Below, piece after piece: positions 40,968 through 49,806 of a stretch of 62,457 nucleotides of DNA. The position numbers and the translations under genes were made by a program. The DNA is from Pseudonocardia terrae. GTDB taxonomy: Bacteria > Actinomycetota > Actinomycetes > Mycobacteriales > Pseudonocardiaceae. The notes beneath the pieces were generated by a model, which did no database searches, had not been told where the DNA came from, and saw only the letters and a program-made list of their open reading frames with translations. Position 1 is the first letter of the stretch, and every line of letters begins with the position of its first letter. The stretch is from NCBI RefSeq assembly GCF_021343995.1, contig NZ_JAJTTE010000045.1:1-62457 (forward strand). Direction: 5' to 3'.

Positions 40968-42479
40968 TCAGACGACCGCGCGCCCGGTCATCGCCTGGAC
41001 GTGCATCTCGTCGTAGGGCGCCTCCGCCTCGACGCGCGGCCGGCTGAGGATCGTCCCCAGCCAGCAGCCGAGGAAGCCGATCGGCACCGACACGAGCGTG
41101 GGGTACGAGAGCGGGTAGAGCGCCGCCGTCCCCATCACCCCGGGTCCGACGAGCACCAGGACGACCGAGCTGACCAGGCCGGCCACCACCCCGACGATCA
41201 CGCCCGTGGTGTTCAGCCGCCGCCAGAAGAGCAGCAGCACGAGCACCGGGACGTTCGCACTGGCCGCGACCACGACCGCCATCAGCGCCAGGAGCGCGAT
41301 GTTGGTGTTCTGCGCGCCCAGGGCGAGGACGATCGAGACGGCGGCGATGGCCACCGCCGCGATCCGGCCCGCCTTGACCTGCTCGGCGTCGGACGCCTTG
41401 CCCTTGCGGATGAGCGAGCTGTAGATGTCGTGCGCGACCGCCCCGGAGCCCGCGATCACGAGGCCGGCGACGACCGCGAGGATCGTCGCGAACGCGACCG
41501 CGGAGATCACCGCGAACAGCACGGGCCCGCCGAGCGTCTCGGCCAGCTGCGGCGCGGCCAGGTTCCCGGCCTTGTTCGCCGCCGCCACCTGCGCCTGCCC
41601 GACGATCGCCGCCGCGCCGTAGCCGATGAACGGCATCGCGAGGAACGCCAGGCCGAGGATCCACAGCGCGACGCTCATCGACTTCCGGGCCACCTTGGCG
41701 TCGGGCACGGTGAAGAACCGGATGAGGATGTGCGGCAGCGCCGCGGTGCCCAGCACCTGGGCGACGGCCACCGACAGCAGGTCCAGCCCCGGGACGACGC
41801 CGGTGGCCCGCGAGAACAGGTCCGTCGGCGAGGCCTCGGACACCGCCTGGAACAGCGCCATCGGGTTCCAGCCGAACCGGGCGAGCACCAGGACCACCAG
41901 CAGGGCCATCGCGGCGAGCAGCATGACGGCCTTGACGATCTGGATCCACGTGGTGGCGAGCATGCCGCCGACGGTGATGTAGACGGCCATCAGCACGCCG
42001 ACGACGATCACCGCGACCCAGTACGGCACGTCGATCAGCAGGCTGATCAGCACGCCCGCGCCGACCAGCTGGGCGATCATGTAGAAGACCGTGACCACCA
42101 GGGTGTTCACCGCCATCACCGCGCGGACGCCCTTCGAGCGGAAGCGGCTCGAGAGCACGTCGGCGATCGTGTAGCGGCCCAGGTTGCGCAGCGGCTCGGC
42201 CACGAGCAGCAGGACCAGCAGGAAGGCGACGAGCCCGCCCGCGACGAGGTAGAAGCCGTACACGCCCTGCAGCGCGAGGATGCCCGCCACGCCGAGGAAG
42301 GTCGAGGCGGAGAGCAGGTCGCCGCAGATCGCCAGGCCGTTCTGCCAGCCGGTGATCTGCCCGCCCGCCACGTAGTGCGAGCCGGCGTCGCGGTTGCGCC
42401 GGCCCGCCCAGGCCGTGATGCCCAGGGTCACCAGGATGACCGCGACGAAGATCGCGATCGTGATCGGGTCGGCGCTCAC
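40968..42479 (-). CDS. sodium:solute symporter, acetate/pyruvate (ActP/MctC) type
   Basis: 503 residues from GTG at 42479, overlapping the upstream gene by GTGA. About 13 predicted membrane helices, with SHYVAGGQITGWQNGLAICG near the N-terminus and the sodium-site-like ADVLSSRF and WIQIVKAVMLLA segments of the SSS family. The DUF485 partner immediately upstream is the characteristic companion of cation/acetate symporters (yjcH-actP). It is therefore probably a monocarboxylate importer; the exact substrate is inference. A 17-bp terminator follows. Confidence 0.88.
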   Translation of the reverse strand: MSADPITIAIFVAVILVTLGITAWAGRRNRDAGSHYVAGGQITGWQNGLAICGDLLSASTFLGVAGILALQGVYGFYLVAGGLVAFLLVLLLVAEPLRNLGRYTIADVLSSRFRSKGVRAVMAVNTLVVTVFYMIAQLVGAGVLISLLIDVPYWVAVIVVGVLMAVYITVGGMLATTWIQIVKAVMLLAAMALLVVLVLARFGWNPMALFQAVSEASPTDLFSRATGVVPGLDLLSVAVAQVLGTAALPHILIRFFTVPDAKVARKSMSVALWILGLAFLAMPFIGYGAAAIVGQAQVAAANKAGNLAAPQLAETLGGPVLFAVISAVAFATILAVVAGLVIAGSGAVAHDIYSSLIRKGKASDAEQVKAGRIAAVAIAAVSIVLALGAQNTNIALLALMAVVVAASANVPVLVLLLFWRRLNTTGVIVGVVAGLVSSVVLVLVGPGVMGTAALYPLSYPTLVSVPIGFLGCWLGTILSRPRVEAEAPYDEMHVQAMTGRAVV

Positions 42480-42865
42480 CGGTGCAGCCCCTTCTCGGCG
42501 GTGGGAGCGGTGGCACGGGCCTCGATGCCGGACTCCGCGATCGCCCCGTCGGCGAGCTCGTCCCACCGCGCGGCCCGCCGGGTGTAGAGCCCGCAGAGCA
42601 GCCAGACGAGCGGGAAGATCACCGCGGTGAGCACGAAGGTCCAGCTCAACTGGCCCGCCGCCTTGCCGTTGAGTACGGATGTGAAGCCGGACAGCACGAT
42701 CACGAGCAGGTAGGCGCCGAAGCCGATCGCCGCCGCGGGGACGGCGAAGCGATTCCGGCTGCGGACCAGCTGGGCGAACGCCGGCGTCGCCGTGACGGCG
42801 GCGACGCGTGCACGCGCGGACGGGGCGTCGGGAGCCGGGGATGGCGGCTCGGCGTGGTCGGTCAT
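42476..42865 (-). CDS. DUF485 membrane protein, symporter partner
   Basis: 129 residues. Two hydrophobic segments, FAVPAAAIGFGAYLLVIVLS and WTFVLTAVIFPLVWLLCGLY, with the DUF485 opening TPAFAQLVRSRNRFAVP. The N-terminal 25 residues are Pro/Ala-rich and acidic. DUF485 proteins accompany ActP-type transporters and may modulate them. The 4-base overlap with the symporter start points to translational coupling. No clear promoter was seen in the 208 bases upstream. Confidence 0.85.
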   Translation of the reverse strand: MTDHAEPPSPAPDAPSARARVAAVTATPAFAQLVRSRNRFAVPAAAIGFGAYLLVIVLSGFTSVLNGKAAGQLSWTFVLTAVIFPLVWLLCGLYTRRAARWDELADGAIAESGIEARATAPTAEKGLHR

Positions 42866-43073
42866 GGGTGCCTCTCCTGATTCGTCGCAGGGGTCGTGCG
42901 GGAGGTCGTGCGGAACGTCGAGCGGTGCCGCTGCACCACACCGGCGACCGGTGGGGAGGGCACGGCGCGGACCCGCCCGGACCGGGCGGGTGATCGCGAT
43001 GGGTGTGTCGTGACGGCGGCGCGGATCGCCGCCGCCGCACGCTCGTGGTGATCAGGGGCGCCCGCCGTGGGCC

Positions 43074-43134
43074 GGAGCTCCCGACTCGCGGTCCGGGAGC
43101 TCCCGACTCGCGATGCGGGAGCCCCCGACTCGCG
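43074..43134. repeat. three tandem 22-bp repeats
   Basis: GGGAGCTCCCGACTCGCG is repeated with 4-base spacers: 43073-43090 (first base C), 43095-43112 and 43117-43134 (one T to C change). The first half, GGGAGCTCCC, is itself a palindrome. The array begins 6 bases after the CoA ligase stop codon (leftward gene), so it lies in its 3' untranslated end. It may be a dispersed intergenic repeat or a terminator-like structure. Confidence 0.75.
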
Positions 43135-43140
43135 GGTGGG

Positions 43141-44658
43141 TCAGGCCCCGAACCTCTCCCGGAGCACGTGCTTCTGGATCTTGCCGACGGCGGTGCGGGG
43201 GAACTCGTCGACGAAGTGGACCTGCTTGGGGGTGTTGTAGCCCGCCAGCCGCTCCTTCACGAACGCGGTGAGCTCGGCGGCGAGGGTCTCCGAGGGCTCG
43301 CCCTTCGGCACGACGACCGCGACCACCTGCTCCTCGTACACCGGGTCCGGCAGGCCGATCACCGCTGCGTCGGCGACGCCCGGGTGCTTCGCCAGGCAGT
43401 CCTCGACCTCCTTCGACCACACGTTCTGGCCGCCCGAGCGGATCATGTCCTTCTTGCGGTCGACGATGGTGAGGAAGCCGTCGGCGTCGGCCACGGCGAT
43501 GTCGCCGGTGTGCAGCCGGCCGCCGGCGAGGGCGGTCTTCGAGGCCTCCTCGTTGCGCCAGTACCCGCTCATCCGCGGGCCCCGGACGCAGATCTCGCCG
43601 GGCTCGCCGGGCGGGACCTCGTTGCCGTCGTCGTCGAGCAGGGCGACGTCGACGCCGGGCATGGCGCGCCCGATCGAGCCCCAGCGGTCGAAGACGTCCT
43701 CCGGCGGGCACCAGGTGACGAACGGGCCGCCCTCGGTGAGGCCGTAGGTGTGCGCGAACTGCACCTTGCCCTCGCGGGCGCCGAAGGCGTCGGCGGTGCG
43801 GTCCATGATCCCGCTGGGGTCGTAGGCGCCGTAGTAGAGCAGCCGGACGGACGAGGTGTCCGTCGCCGGGAAGCGCTCGTGCGTGATCAGCGCGTGCAGC
43901 ATCGTCGGCACCCCGAGGATCACCGAGACCCGGTGGCGCGGGAGGAGGTCCAGCACCACGTCGGGATCGAACTCGCGCAGCAGGATGACCGTGGCGCCCA
44001 TGATCAGGAACGGCTTCATGTGGTCCCAGTTGCCCACGTGGAAGGGCGGGAAGTAGTTCATGAAGACGTCGCGGTCGTGCACCCGCAGCGTGGCCGCCAT
44101 GGCCAGCCCGTCGTCGACGGTCCGGCGGTGGGAGAGCATGGCGCCCTTGGGCTTCCCCGTGGTCCCCGAGGTGTAGAGGATCATGTGCGGGTCGCGCTCG
44201 TCGACCGTCACGGTCGGCACGTCGACGGCGGCGGCGCTGAAGGCGTCCCAGTCGGCGCGGTCGCCCTCGGGCCCCGGGATCCGCAGCACCGGCAGGTCCG
44301 GGTGCGCAGCGCGGGCCTCCTGCGACACCTCGTCGTACTGCGCCTCGACGAACCACAGTGCCGGCTCGGAGTCGCCGATCGTGTAGGCGTGCTCGGCACC
44401 GCGGTGCCAGAAGTTGAGCGGCACGAGGATCGCGCCGAGCGACGCGGTGGCGAAGTAGAGCTGGACGTACTCCAGGCTGTTCTTCGCCAGCACCGCGACC
44501 CGGTCGCCGTAGCCGATCCCGCGGGCCGTCAGGGCCCCCGCGGTCTCCTCGACGAGCTCCTGCAGGGCCGCGTAGGTGATCTCGCGCCCGTCGACGACGA
44601 GCGCGACGGAGCCGCCGCGCGCCCGGGCGTTGTTCCGGATGATGTCGGAGACCAGCAC
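43141..44658 (-). CDS. acyl-CoA synthetase (AMP-dependent, class I adenylate-forming)
   Basis: 505 residues from GTG at 44658, with GGGAGGGGG 6 bases upstream and only 2 bases after the amidohydrolase stop, so coupled. AMP-binding motif ILYTSGTTGKPKGAMLSHRR near residues 165-184, then TYGLTEGGPF, GEICVRGPRMSGYWRNEEA, DRKKDMIRSGGQNVWSKEVE, and the catalytic Lys in TAVGKIQKHVLRERF. It activates a carboxylic acid to its CoA ester. Downstream neighbours (hydratase, CoA transferase) fit a catabolic route for a carboxylate that cannot be named. Confidence 0.9.
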   Translation of the reverse strand: MLVSDIIRNNARARGGSVALVVDGREITYAALQELVEETAGALTARGIGYGDRVAVLAKNSLEYVQLYFATASLGAILVPLNFWHRGAEHAYTIGDSEPALWFVEAQYDEVSQEARAAHPDLPVLRIPGPEGDRADWDAFSAAAVDVPTVTVDERDPHMILYTSGTTGKPKGAMLSHRRTVDDGLAMAATLRVHDRDVFMNYFPPFHVGNWDHMKPFLIMGATVILLREFDPDVVLDLLPRHRVSVILGVPTMLHALITHERFPATDTSSVRLLYYGAYDPSGIMDRTADAFGAREGKVQFAHTYGLTEGGPFVTWCPPEDVFDRWGSIGRAMPGVDVALLDDDGNEVPPGEPGEICVRGPRMSGYWRNEEASKTALAGGRLHTGDIAVADADGFLTIVDRKKDMIRSGGQNVWSKEVEDCLAKHPGVADAAVIGLPDPVYEEQVVAVVVPKGEPSETLAAELTAFVKERLAGYNTPKQVHFVDEFPRTAVGKIQKHVLRERFGA

Positions 44659-44660
44659 CG

Positions 44661-45581
44661 CTACCCCCTCCCGAGGAGGCGGAGGGCGTTGCCGCCCAGC
44701 CACTTGTCCATGACGTCGTCCTTCAGCGGGAGCGCGCGGACCTCGGCGACCAGGTCGGCGGGCGGGATGCCGAGCAGCGTCCAGGTCGAGGCGAAGAGGA
44801 CCTTGTCGGCGAGCTGCCGGTTGCCGAACTGCAGCAGGGGCTCCCAACCCGAGTTCGGCCGGGTGAAGGTCCGCGGGCGGTGGGCGGACAGGTCGACGTA
44901 CACGTTGTCGTGCCGCCAGGTCACCATCATCATGTCCTCGACCCACGGCCACGCCGCGTGCAGCGCGACGAGCTTCAGGTCGGGGAACGCCGTGGCGACG
45001 GCGTCGATGTACCGCGGGTGCCCCACGTCGTAGGCGGCGTCGAGCGACCAGTTGATCCCGGTGTGCAGCAGGACGGGGACGCCGAGGGCCTCGCAGCGGC
45101 CGTAGACCCGGGCCATCCGCGGGTCGTCCGGCAGGAGCTGCTGCTTGAACGGGGACAGCACGACCCCGGACAGCCCCAGCTCGACGGCCTCGTCGACGGT
45201 CCGGGCCGCGTCGATCTCCCACGGGTCCACGCCGCCGAAGCCGACGACCTTGTCGGAGTGCCGCTTCACGAAGTCCGCGACCACGCCGTTGTCCGCGGTC
45301 GGCACGCCCAGCCGGGAGCCGAAGGACTCGGTGTAGACGCCGGCGAGACCGATCCCGCCATCGGTGAGCATCCGGAGGAAGTCCTCCTCGGAGGGCACCC
45401 GCTCCCGGGCCGCATCCCGGGCCGCCTGCCAGCGCTCGGTGACCTCGGCGTGGGTGCGGGCGGGCTTCACGGTGCCGCCGAAGTGCTCGGCGTAGCCGCG
45501 CAGCCGGCCGTTCGTGACGGCCTCGGAGAGGGTGAACGCGTCCTCGTCGGGCACGGCGCCCGCCAGGAAGTCGACGATCAT
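44661..45581 (-). CDS. amidohydrolase-family protein (Amidohydro_2, ACMSD-like)
   Basis: 306 residues. TIM-barrel metal hydrolase without the N-terminal HxH: the start is MIVDFLAGAVPDEDAF. Visible barrel motifs are VGFGGVDPWEIDAA, GVVLSPFKQQ, VPVLLHTGINWSLD (His ligand), LVALHAAWPWVEDMM (second His) and LFASTWTLLGIP, where the usual final Asp of the family (SDxP) is Thr. Loss of the first HxH and the Asp leaves the metal site uncertain. It abuts the hydratase gene (TAG followed at once by ATG), so it is in the operon. Confidence 0.8.
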   Translation of the reverse strand: MIVDFLAGAVPDEDAFTLSEAVTNGRLRGYAEHFGGTVKPARTHAEVTERWQAARDAARERVPSEEDFLRMLTDGGIGLAGVYTESFGSRLGVPTADNGVVADFVKRHSDKVVGFGGVDPWEIDAARTVDEAVELGLSGVVLSPFKQQLLPDDPRMARVYGRCEALGVPVLLHTGINWSLDAAYDVGHPRYIDAVATAFPDLKLVALHAAWPWVEDMMMVTWRHDNVYVDLSAHRPRTFTRPNSGWEPLLQFGNRQLADKVLFASTWTLLGIPPADLVAEVRALPLKDDVMDKWLGGNALRLLGRG

Positions 45582-46391
45582 CTACTCGCCCTTCAGGATC
45601 TCGTCGGTCGACGCGGGACGCTGCGCGGTGAACCGTGGCCGGCGGCCCTCGAGCGCCGCCGCCGCGCCCTCGGCGTAGTCCGGCCCGCGGAAGGTGGCGA
45701 ACGCCGCGGCCTGCTCCTCGGCGTCGTAGGCCCGGCTGGGTCCGTCGCCGGCCAGGCCGTAGCAGCGGTGGATGCCCAGCTTGGTGAGCGGCAGGGCGTA
45801 CGCGGAGTACGCGGCGTACCGCTGCGATGCCTTCTCGACCTCGGCGGCGAGGTCGTCCGCCACCGTGGTGACCAGGCCCAGCTCGAGCGCCTCCGCGGCG
45901 GGCACCAGCCGGCCGCCGTAGATCAGCTCCTTGGCCTTGCCGATGCCGACGTAGGCGGTGAGGCGCTGGGCGGGGGAGACGAAGCCGACCTTCATCTCCG
46001 GCAGCCCGATCCGGACGTCCGGCGTGCAGATCCGGAAGTCACAGGCCAGCGCCAGCTCGGTCGCGTTCCCGACGCAGGGCCCCGCGAGCGCCGCGACGGT
46101 GATCAGCGGCAGGTCCTCCACCTCGGCGAACAGCGTGTACTCGGTGGCGATGTAGTGCTTGTAGGCGTCGTCGTCGAGCGACCCGAGGTAGCCCAGGTCG
46201 GCGCCGCCGGAGAAGACGGTGTCCTTGCCGGTGAGCACCAGGACGCGGACGGCGCGGTCCGCCGCGACCTCGGCCACCTTCTCCCGCAGCGCCTCCAGCG
46301 TGTCGACTGTGAAGACGTTCATCGGGTGGTCGCTCGCGAACCTGAGGGTCGCGATCGTGCCGTCGGCGTTCCGGTCGAGCGTGACGGTCAT
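45582..46391 (-). CDS. enoyl-CoA hydratase/isomerase family protein
   Basis: 269 residues. Crotonase fold: VLVLTGKDTVFSGGADLGYL forms the oxyanion-hole segment, and LITVAALAGPCVGNATELAL with ACDFRICTPDVRIGLPEMKV is the second half-site. The two hydratase Glu residues are only partly matched (TELAL, PEMKV), so hydratase, isomerase or another crotonase reaction is possible. It overlaps the CoA-transferase stop by ATGA, which indicates translational coupling in the leftward operon. Confidence 0.88.
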   Translation of the reverse strand: MTVTLDRNADGTIATLRFASDHPMNVFTVDTLEALREKVAEVAADRAVRVLVLTGKDTVFSGGADLGYLGSLDDDAYKHYIATEYTLFAEVEDLPLITVAALAGPCVGNATELALACDFRICTPDVRIGLPEMKVGFVSPAQRLTAYVGIGKAKELIYGGRLVPAAEALELGLVTTVADDLAAEVEKASQRYAAYSAYALPLTKLGIHRCYGLAGDGPSRAYDAEEQAAAFATFRGPDYAEGAAAALEGRRPRFTAQRPASTDEILKGE

Positions 46392-47623
46392 CGGGCTCCT
46401 TTCCCTGTGTCGTGGGGGCCGTGGACGGCCCCGTCGTCGAAGAGGGCCGTGACCGCCGCGTCGTCGAGGCCGAGCACGTCGGCGAGGACGTCGGCGGTGT
46501 CGGCGGCGATCGGTCCGGCGGGTCGCCCCGGGCGGACCTCGGACCCGGAGAAGCGGTACGGCGCGGTCTGCAGGAGGACCTCGCCGTGCCCCGGCTGCCG
46601 GACCGGGCTGAGCGTGCCGCGGGCGACGAGGTGCGGGTCGGCGAGGTTCTCCCGCACGGTGCGGACCCGGGCCGCGGAGAGCCCGTGCGCGACGAGGTGC
46701 TCGACCAGCGCGTCGGCCGTGGGCCAGGTGGCCGCCCAGGCCTCGATGCGGTCGTAGAGCGGTCCCGGGTTGCCGACGCGCTGGGCGACGGTGCCGTACT
46801 CCTCCTGCAGCTCCGGCGCGTCCATGGCCTTCACCAGCCGTGCGAAGAAGACGTCGCCGCTCATGCCGTAGGCGAGGTGCGTGCCGTCGGCACAGGTCGC
46901 GACCCCCGAGGGCACGCTCGTGGTGTGCCGGTTGCCGTACTTGCCGCGCACCGCCTCGCCGCCGGTGACGGCGCCGGCGGCCGGCTGCTGGTCGATCATG
47001 GCGAAGAGGGAGTCGAAGGCCGAGATGTCGACGTGGCTGCCCTGCCCGGTGCTCGACCGGTGGTGCAGGGCGGCGCCGATCGCGGCGAGCGCGTGCACCG
47101 CCGAGTTGACGTCGGCGAGCGCGGTGCCGAAGTGCATCGGCGGCCCGCCCTCCTCGCCGGTCAGCGACATCAGCCCCGAGTACGCCTCGGCGACCAGCCC
47201 GAACCCGGACAGGTGCGAGTAGGGGCCCTCGGCGCCGAAGGTGGACAGCGAGCAGAGGATCGTGCGCGGGTCGCGGGCGTGCAGCACGTCCCAGCCGAGG
47301 CCGAGCCGGCCCAGGACCCCGGGCGCGAAGTTCTCGACCACGACGTCGGCCCAGTCCGCGAGCCGCAGCGCCAGGTCGAGCCCGCGCGGGTCCTTGAGGT
47401 TCAGGCCGATCGACCGCTTACCCGTGTTGTACTGGGCGTAGGCGCTGGAGACGTGGTCCTCCGGGTCGCCGACGGCCACCGGCAGCGCCCGCATCAGGTC
47501 GCCCGTGGGCTGCTCGACGCGGATCACGTCGGCGCCCAGGTCGGCCAGCATGCGCGTGCAGAACGGCCCGGCGATCACGTGGCTGAGATCGAAGACCCTC
47601 AACCCCGCGTAGGGACCGGCCAT
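46388..47623 (-). CDS. CaiB/BaiF family (class III) CoA transferase
   Basis: 411 residues. N-terminal LRVFDLSHVIAGPFCTRMLA with DLGADVIRVEQPTGDLMRAL, then the NTGKRSIGLNLKDPRGLDL segment and the catalytic Asp in FGTALADVNSAVHALAAIGA. It moves CoA between a carboxylate and an acyl-CoA donor. It is the first gene of a four-gene leftward operon. A GAACGCTCGTTC palindrome lies 42 bases upstream of its start, probably bound by the divergent TetR protein. Confidence 0.92.
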   Translation of the reverse strand: MAGPYAGLRVFDLSHVIAGPFCTRMLADLGADVIRVEQPTGDLMRALPVAVGDPEDHVSSAYAQYNTGKRSIGLNLKDPRGLDLALRLADWADVVVENFAPGVLGRLGLGWDVLHARDPRTILCSLSTFGAEGPYSHLSGFGLVAEAYSGLMSLTGEEGGPPMHFGTALADVNSAVHALAAIGAALHHRSSTGQGSHVDISAFDSLFAMIDQQPAAGAVTGGEAVRGKYGNRHTTSVPSGVATCADGTHLAYGMSGDVFFARLVKAMDAPELQEEYGTVAQRVGNPGPLYDRIEAWAATWPTADALVEHLVAHGLSAARVRTVRENLADPHLVARGTLSPVRQPGHGEVLLQTAPYRFSGSEVRPGRPAGPIAADTADVLADVLGLDDAAVTALFDDGAVHGPHDTGKGAR

Positions 47624-47664
47624 GGGATCGCACCTCCGTCGGTGCCCGGGTCCGGCCTGTCGCC

Positions 47665-47676
47665 GAACGCTCGTTC
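47665..47676. promoter_or_regulatory. TetR-type operator, copy 1 (CoA-transferase side)
   Basis: GAACGCTCGTTC: GAACG and CGTTC around a CT centre. The identical sequence recurs at 47720, 55 bp away. Confidence 0.7.
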
Positions 47677-47719
47677 AGCGCACGTTAGGACGACTCACCA
47701 GCTTCGTCAACAGTGCTTT

Positions 47720-47731
47720 GAACGCTCGTTC
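47720..47731. promoter_or_regulatory. TetR-type operator, copy 2 (tetR side)
   Basis: Identical GAACGCTCGTTC, ending 21 bases before the TetR start codon and 8 bases before its predicted -10 TAGGGT. Repression of tetR by its own product is expected. Confidence 0.7.
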
Positions 47732-47752
47732 AGAGCGGTTAGGGTGGACCGC

Positions 47753-48421
47753 ATGGTCAGCGCCGAGAAGCCGGTCGCGCCCGCCGGGGCGCGCCGCGGG
47801 AGCCCCGGGGAGGGGCTGTCACCCACCACGCTCGTGCTGCCGGGCGACGAGCCGACGGCGGGCGCGCTGATCGCCGCGGCGGTCGAGGTCATGTCCGTGC
47901 ACGGCTACCACGGGACCTCGGTGCGCGACATCGCCGCGGCCGCGGGCACCAGCCCGGCCGTCCTCTACCACCACTTCACCTCCAAGCACGGCCTGCTCGC
48001 GACGATGCTGGACCGGGGGCTGGACGTCCTGATCGCCGCGACCGAGGAGGCGCTCGACCTCGCCGGCGAGGACCCGGCCGACCGGCTGCGGGCGGTCGTG
48101 GGGGCGCACGTGCGCGTGCACCTGGAGTCGCAGCGGGAGAGCCTGCTCGGCAACAGCGAGCTGCGCTCCCTCGAGCCGGGGGCGCTGGCGCTCGTGGTCG
48201 CGAAGCGCGACGTCCAGCAGCGCAACTTCGACCGGGTGGTGCGCGACGGGGTGCGGCGCGGGGTGTTCGGCACCGAGCACCCCGCCGACGCGGCCCGCTT
48301 CGTGAGCGCCGCCTGCACCAGCGTGGCCTCCTGGTACCGGGCCGGCGGCCCGCTCGGACCCGGGGAGATCGTGGTGCGGCACCAGGAGCTCGCGCTGGAC
48401 ACCGTGCGGTACCGGCGATGA
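47753..48421 (+). CDS. TetR family transcriptional regulator
   Basis: 222 residues from ATG at 47753. After a 30-residue Pro/Gly-rich leader, the HTH is LIAAAVEVMSVHGYHGTSVR then DIAAAAGTSPAVLYHHFTSK. The ligand domain has the length usual for regulators of acyl-CoA metabolism, and the neighbours support an acyl-CoA or acid ligand. TAGGGT (47740-47745) is 7 bases before ATG, so the mRNA is probably leaderless. Two identical palindromes in the divergent region are the likely operators. It overlaps the next gene by ATGA. Confidence 0.9.
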   Translation: MVSAEKPVAPAGARRGSPGEGLSPTTLVLPGDEPTAGALIAAAVEVMSVHGYHGTSVRDIAAAAGTSPAVLYHHFTSKHGLLATMLDRGLDVLIAATEEALDLAGEDPADRLRAVVGAHVRVHLESQRESLLGNSELRSLEPGALALVVAKRDVQQRNFDRVVRDGVRRGVFGTEHPADAARFVSAACTSVASWYRAGGPLGPGEIVVRHQELALDTVRYRR

Positions 48422-49770
48422 CGGCCGTCGTCCCCGACTCGCTGGCCGCCGCGCTCGGACGCGTGGTGGGCGCCCCGGTCACCGACCTGTGCCGGCTGTC
48501 GGCCGGGGCGAGCCGCGAGACCTGGTCGTTCGACGCCGGCGGGCGCGGCCTGATCCTGCGCCGCGACCCGCCGGAGGCCCCGGAACCCGAGGGGATGGCG
48601 CGCGAGGCCGAGTGCTTCCGCGCGGCCGCCCGCGCCGGCGTCCCGATCCCGGAGCTGCTGGCCGCGGGGGACGGGACGGACGGCGTCGGCAGCCCCTACC
48701 TGCTGATGGAGCGGCTGGCGGGGGAGACCCTGCCGCCCCGGCTGCTGCGCTCCGAGCGGTGGGCCACGGTCCGGCCGCGGCTGGCGCGGCAGTTCGGCGA
48801 GATCCTCGGCCGTATCCACGCCGTCGACCCCGCGGAGGCACCACGGCTGGAGCACCACGCCGACCCGCTCGCGCTGCTGCGCGACACCCACGCGGCGTTC
48901 GGCGAGCCCCGGCCCGCGATGGAGCTGGTGTTCCGCCGCCTCGCCGACACCCGCCCCGACCCGGTGTCCCCCGCGCTGGTGCACGGCGACTTCCGCAACG
49001 GCAACCTGCTCGTCGACGACACCGGGGTGCGGGCGGTGCTCGACTGGGAGCTCGCCCACGTCGGCGACCCGCGGGAGGACCTCGGCTGGGTGTGCGCGCG
49101 GGCCTGGCGGTTCGGCGCGGCCCCGGAGGTCGGGGGCTACGGCTCCCGCGAGGAGCTGTTCGCCGGGTACGAGGCATCGACCGGCGCCCGCCCCGATCCG
49201 GAGGCGGTGCGCTGGTGGGAGGCGTTCGCCTGCGCTCGCTGGGCGGTGATCTGCCGGATCCAGGCCGAACGGCACCTCGGCGGGACCGAGCGGTCGGTGG
49301 AGATGGCCGTGCTGGGCCGCCGGATCGCGGAGGCGGAGCACGACGCGCTGCTGGCGCTCGGCCTCACCGAGCCCGCCGTCGTCGCCGATGCGATGCGCGG
49401 TCCGGTGCCGGTCGAGGAGCCCGGGGTGCACGACCGGCCGTCGGTCGACGAGCTGCTCGAGGCCGTGACCGGGTTCCTGCGCGAGGAGCTGACCCCGCCC
49501 GACCCGCGCACCGCCTACCTCGCCAAGGTGGCGGCCAACGCGCTCACGATCGCCCGCCGCGAGCTGCGGCTCGGCCCGGCGCAGCGCGCGGAGCACCGCG
49601 CCCGGCTGCACGCCCTGGGCTGCACCGACGACGCCGAGCTGGCCGCCCGGATCCGCGACGGCGCGCTGCCCGCCGACGGCCCCGACGTCGTCGGCGCCGT
49701 CCGGGCGTCGATCACCGCGCAGGTCGCCGTGGCGAACCCGCGGTACCTGGCGCCCCCACCGAGGACCTGA
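48418..49770 (+). CDS. aminoglycoside-phosphotransferase-like kinase fused to DUF6285
   Basis: 450 residues. Kinase part (about 1-335): LSAGASRETWSFDA and the ADP-binding LILRRDPP, then the catalytic loop LVHGDFRNGNLLVDD and the metal Asp in AVLDWELAHVGDPREDLGW. The remaining 110 residues (PSVDELLEAVTGFLREELTP, LAKVAANALTIARRELRLGP) form a DUF6285 domain. Similar kinase domains precede acyl-CoA dehydrogenases in ACAD10/11-type proteins, which phosphorylate hydroxyacyl-CoA. A comparable substrate is inferred from the acyl-CoA cluster. Coupled to tetR by an ATGA overlap. Confidence 0.85.
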   Translation: MTAVVPDSLAAALGRVVGAPVTDLCRLSAGASRETWSFDAGGRGLILRRDPPEAPEPEGMAREAECFRAAARAGVPIPELLAAGDGTDGVGSPYLLMERLAGETLPPRLLRSERWATVRPRLARQFGEILGRIHAVDPAEAPRLEHHADPLALLRDTHAAFGEPRPAMELVFRRLADTRPDPVSPALVHGDFRNGNLLVDDTGVRAVLDWELAHVGDPREDLGWVCARAWRFGAAPEVGGYGSREELFAGYEASTGARPDPEAVRWWEAFACARWAVICRIQAERHLGGTERSVEMAVLGRRIAEAEHDALLALGLTEPAVVADAMRGPVPVEEPGVHDRPSVDELLEAVTGFLREELTPPDPRTAYLAKVAANALTIARRELRLGPAQRAEHRARLHALGCTDDAELAARIRDGALPADGPDVVGAVRASITAQVAVANPRYLAPPPRT

Positions 49771-49806
49771 CATGTTCGACGACGAACGCGACGACAGGAG
49801 ACATGC

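Noticed and set aside
43073..43134. CRISPR array
   Set aside because: Units are 18 bp with 4-base spacers, too short for spacers, and no cas genes are present.
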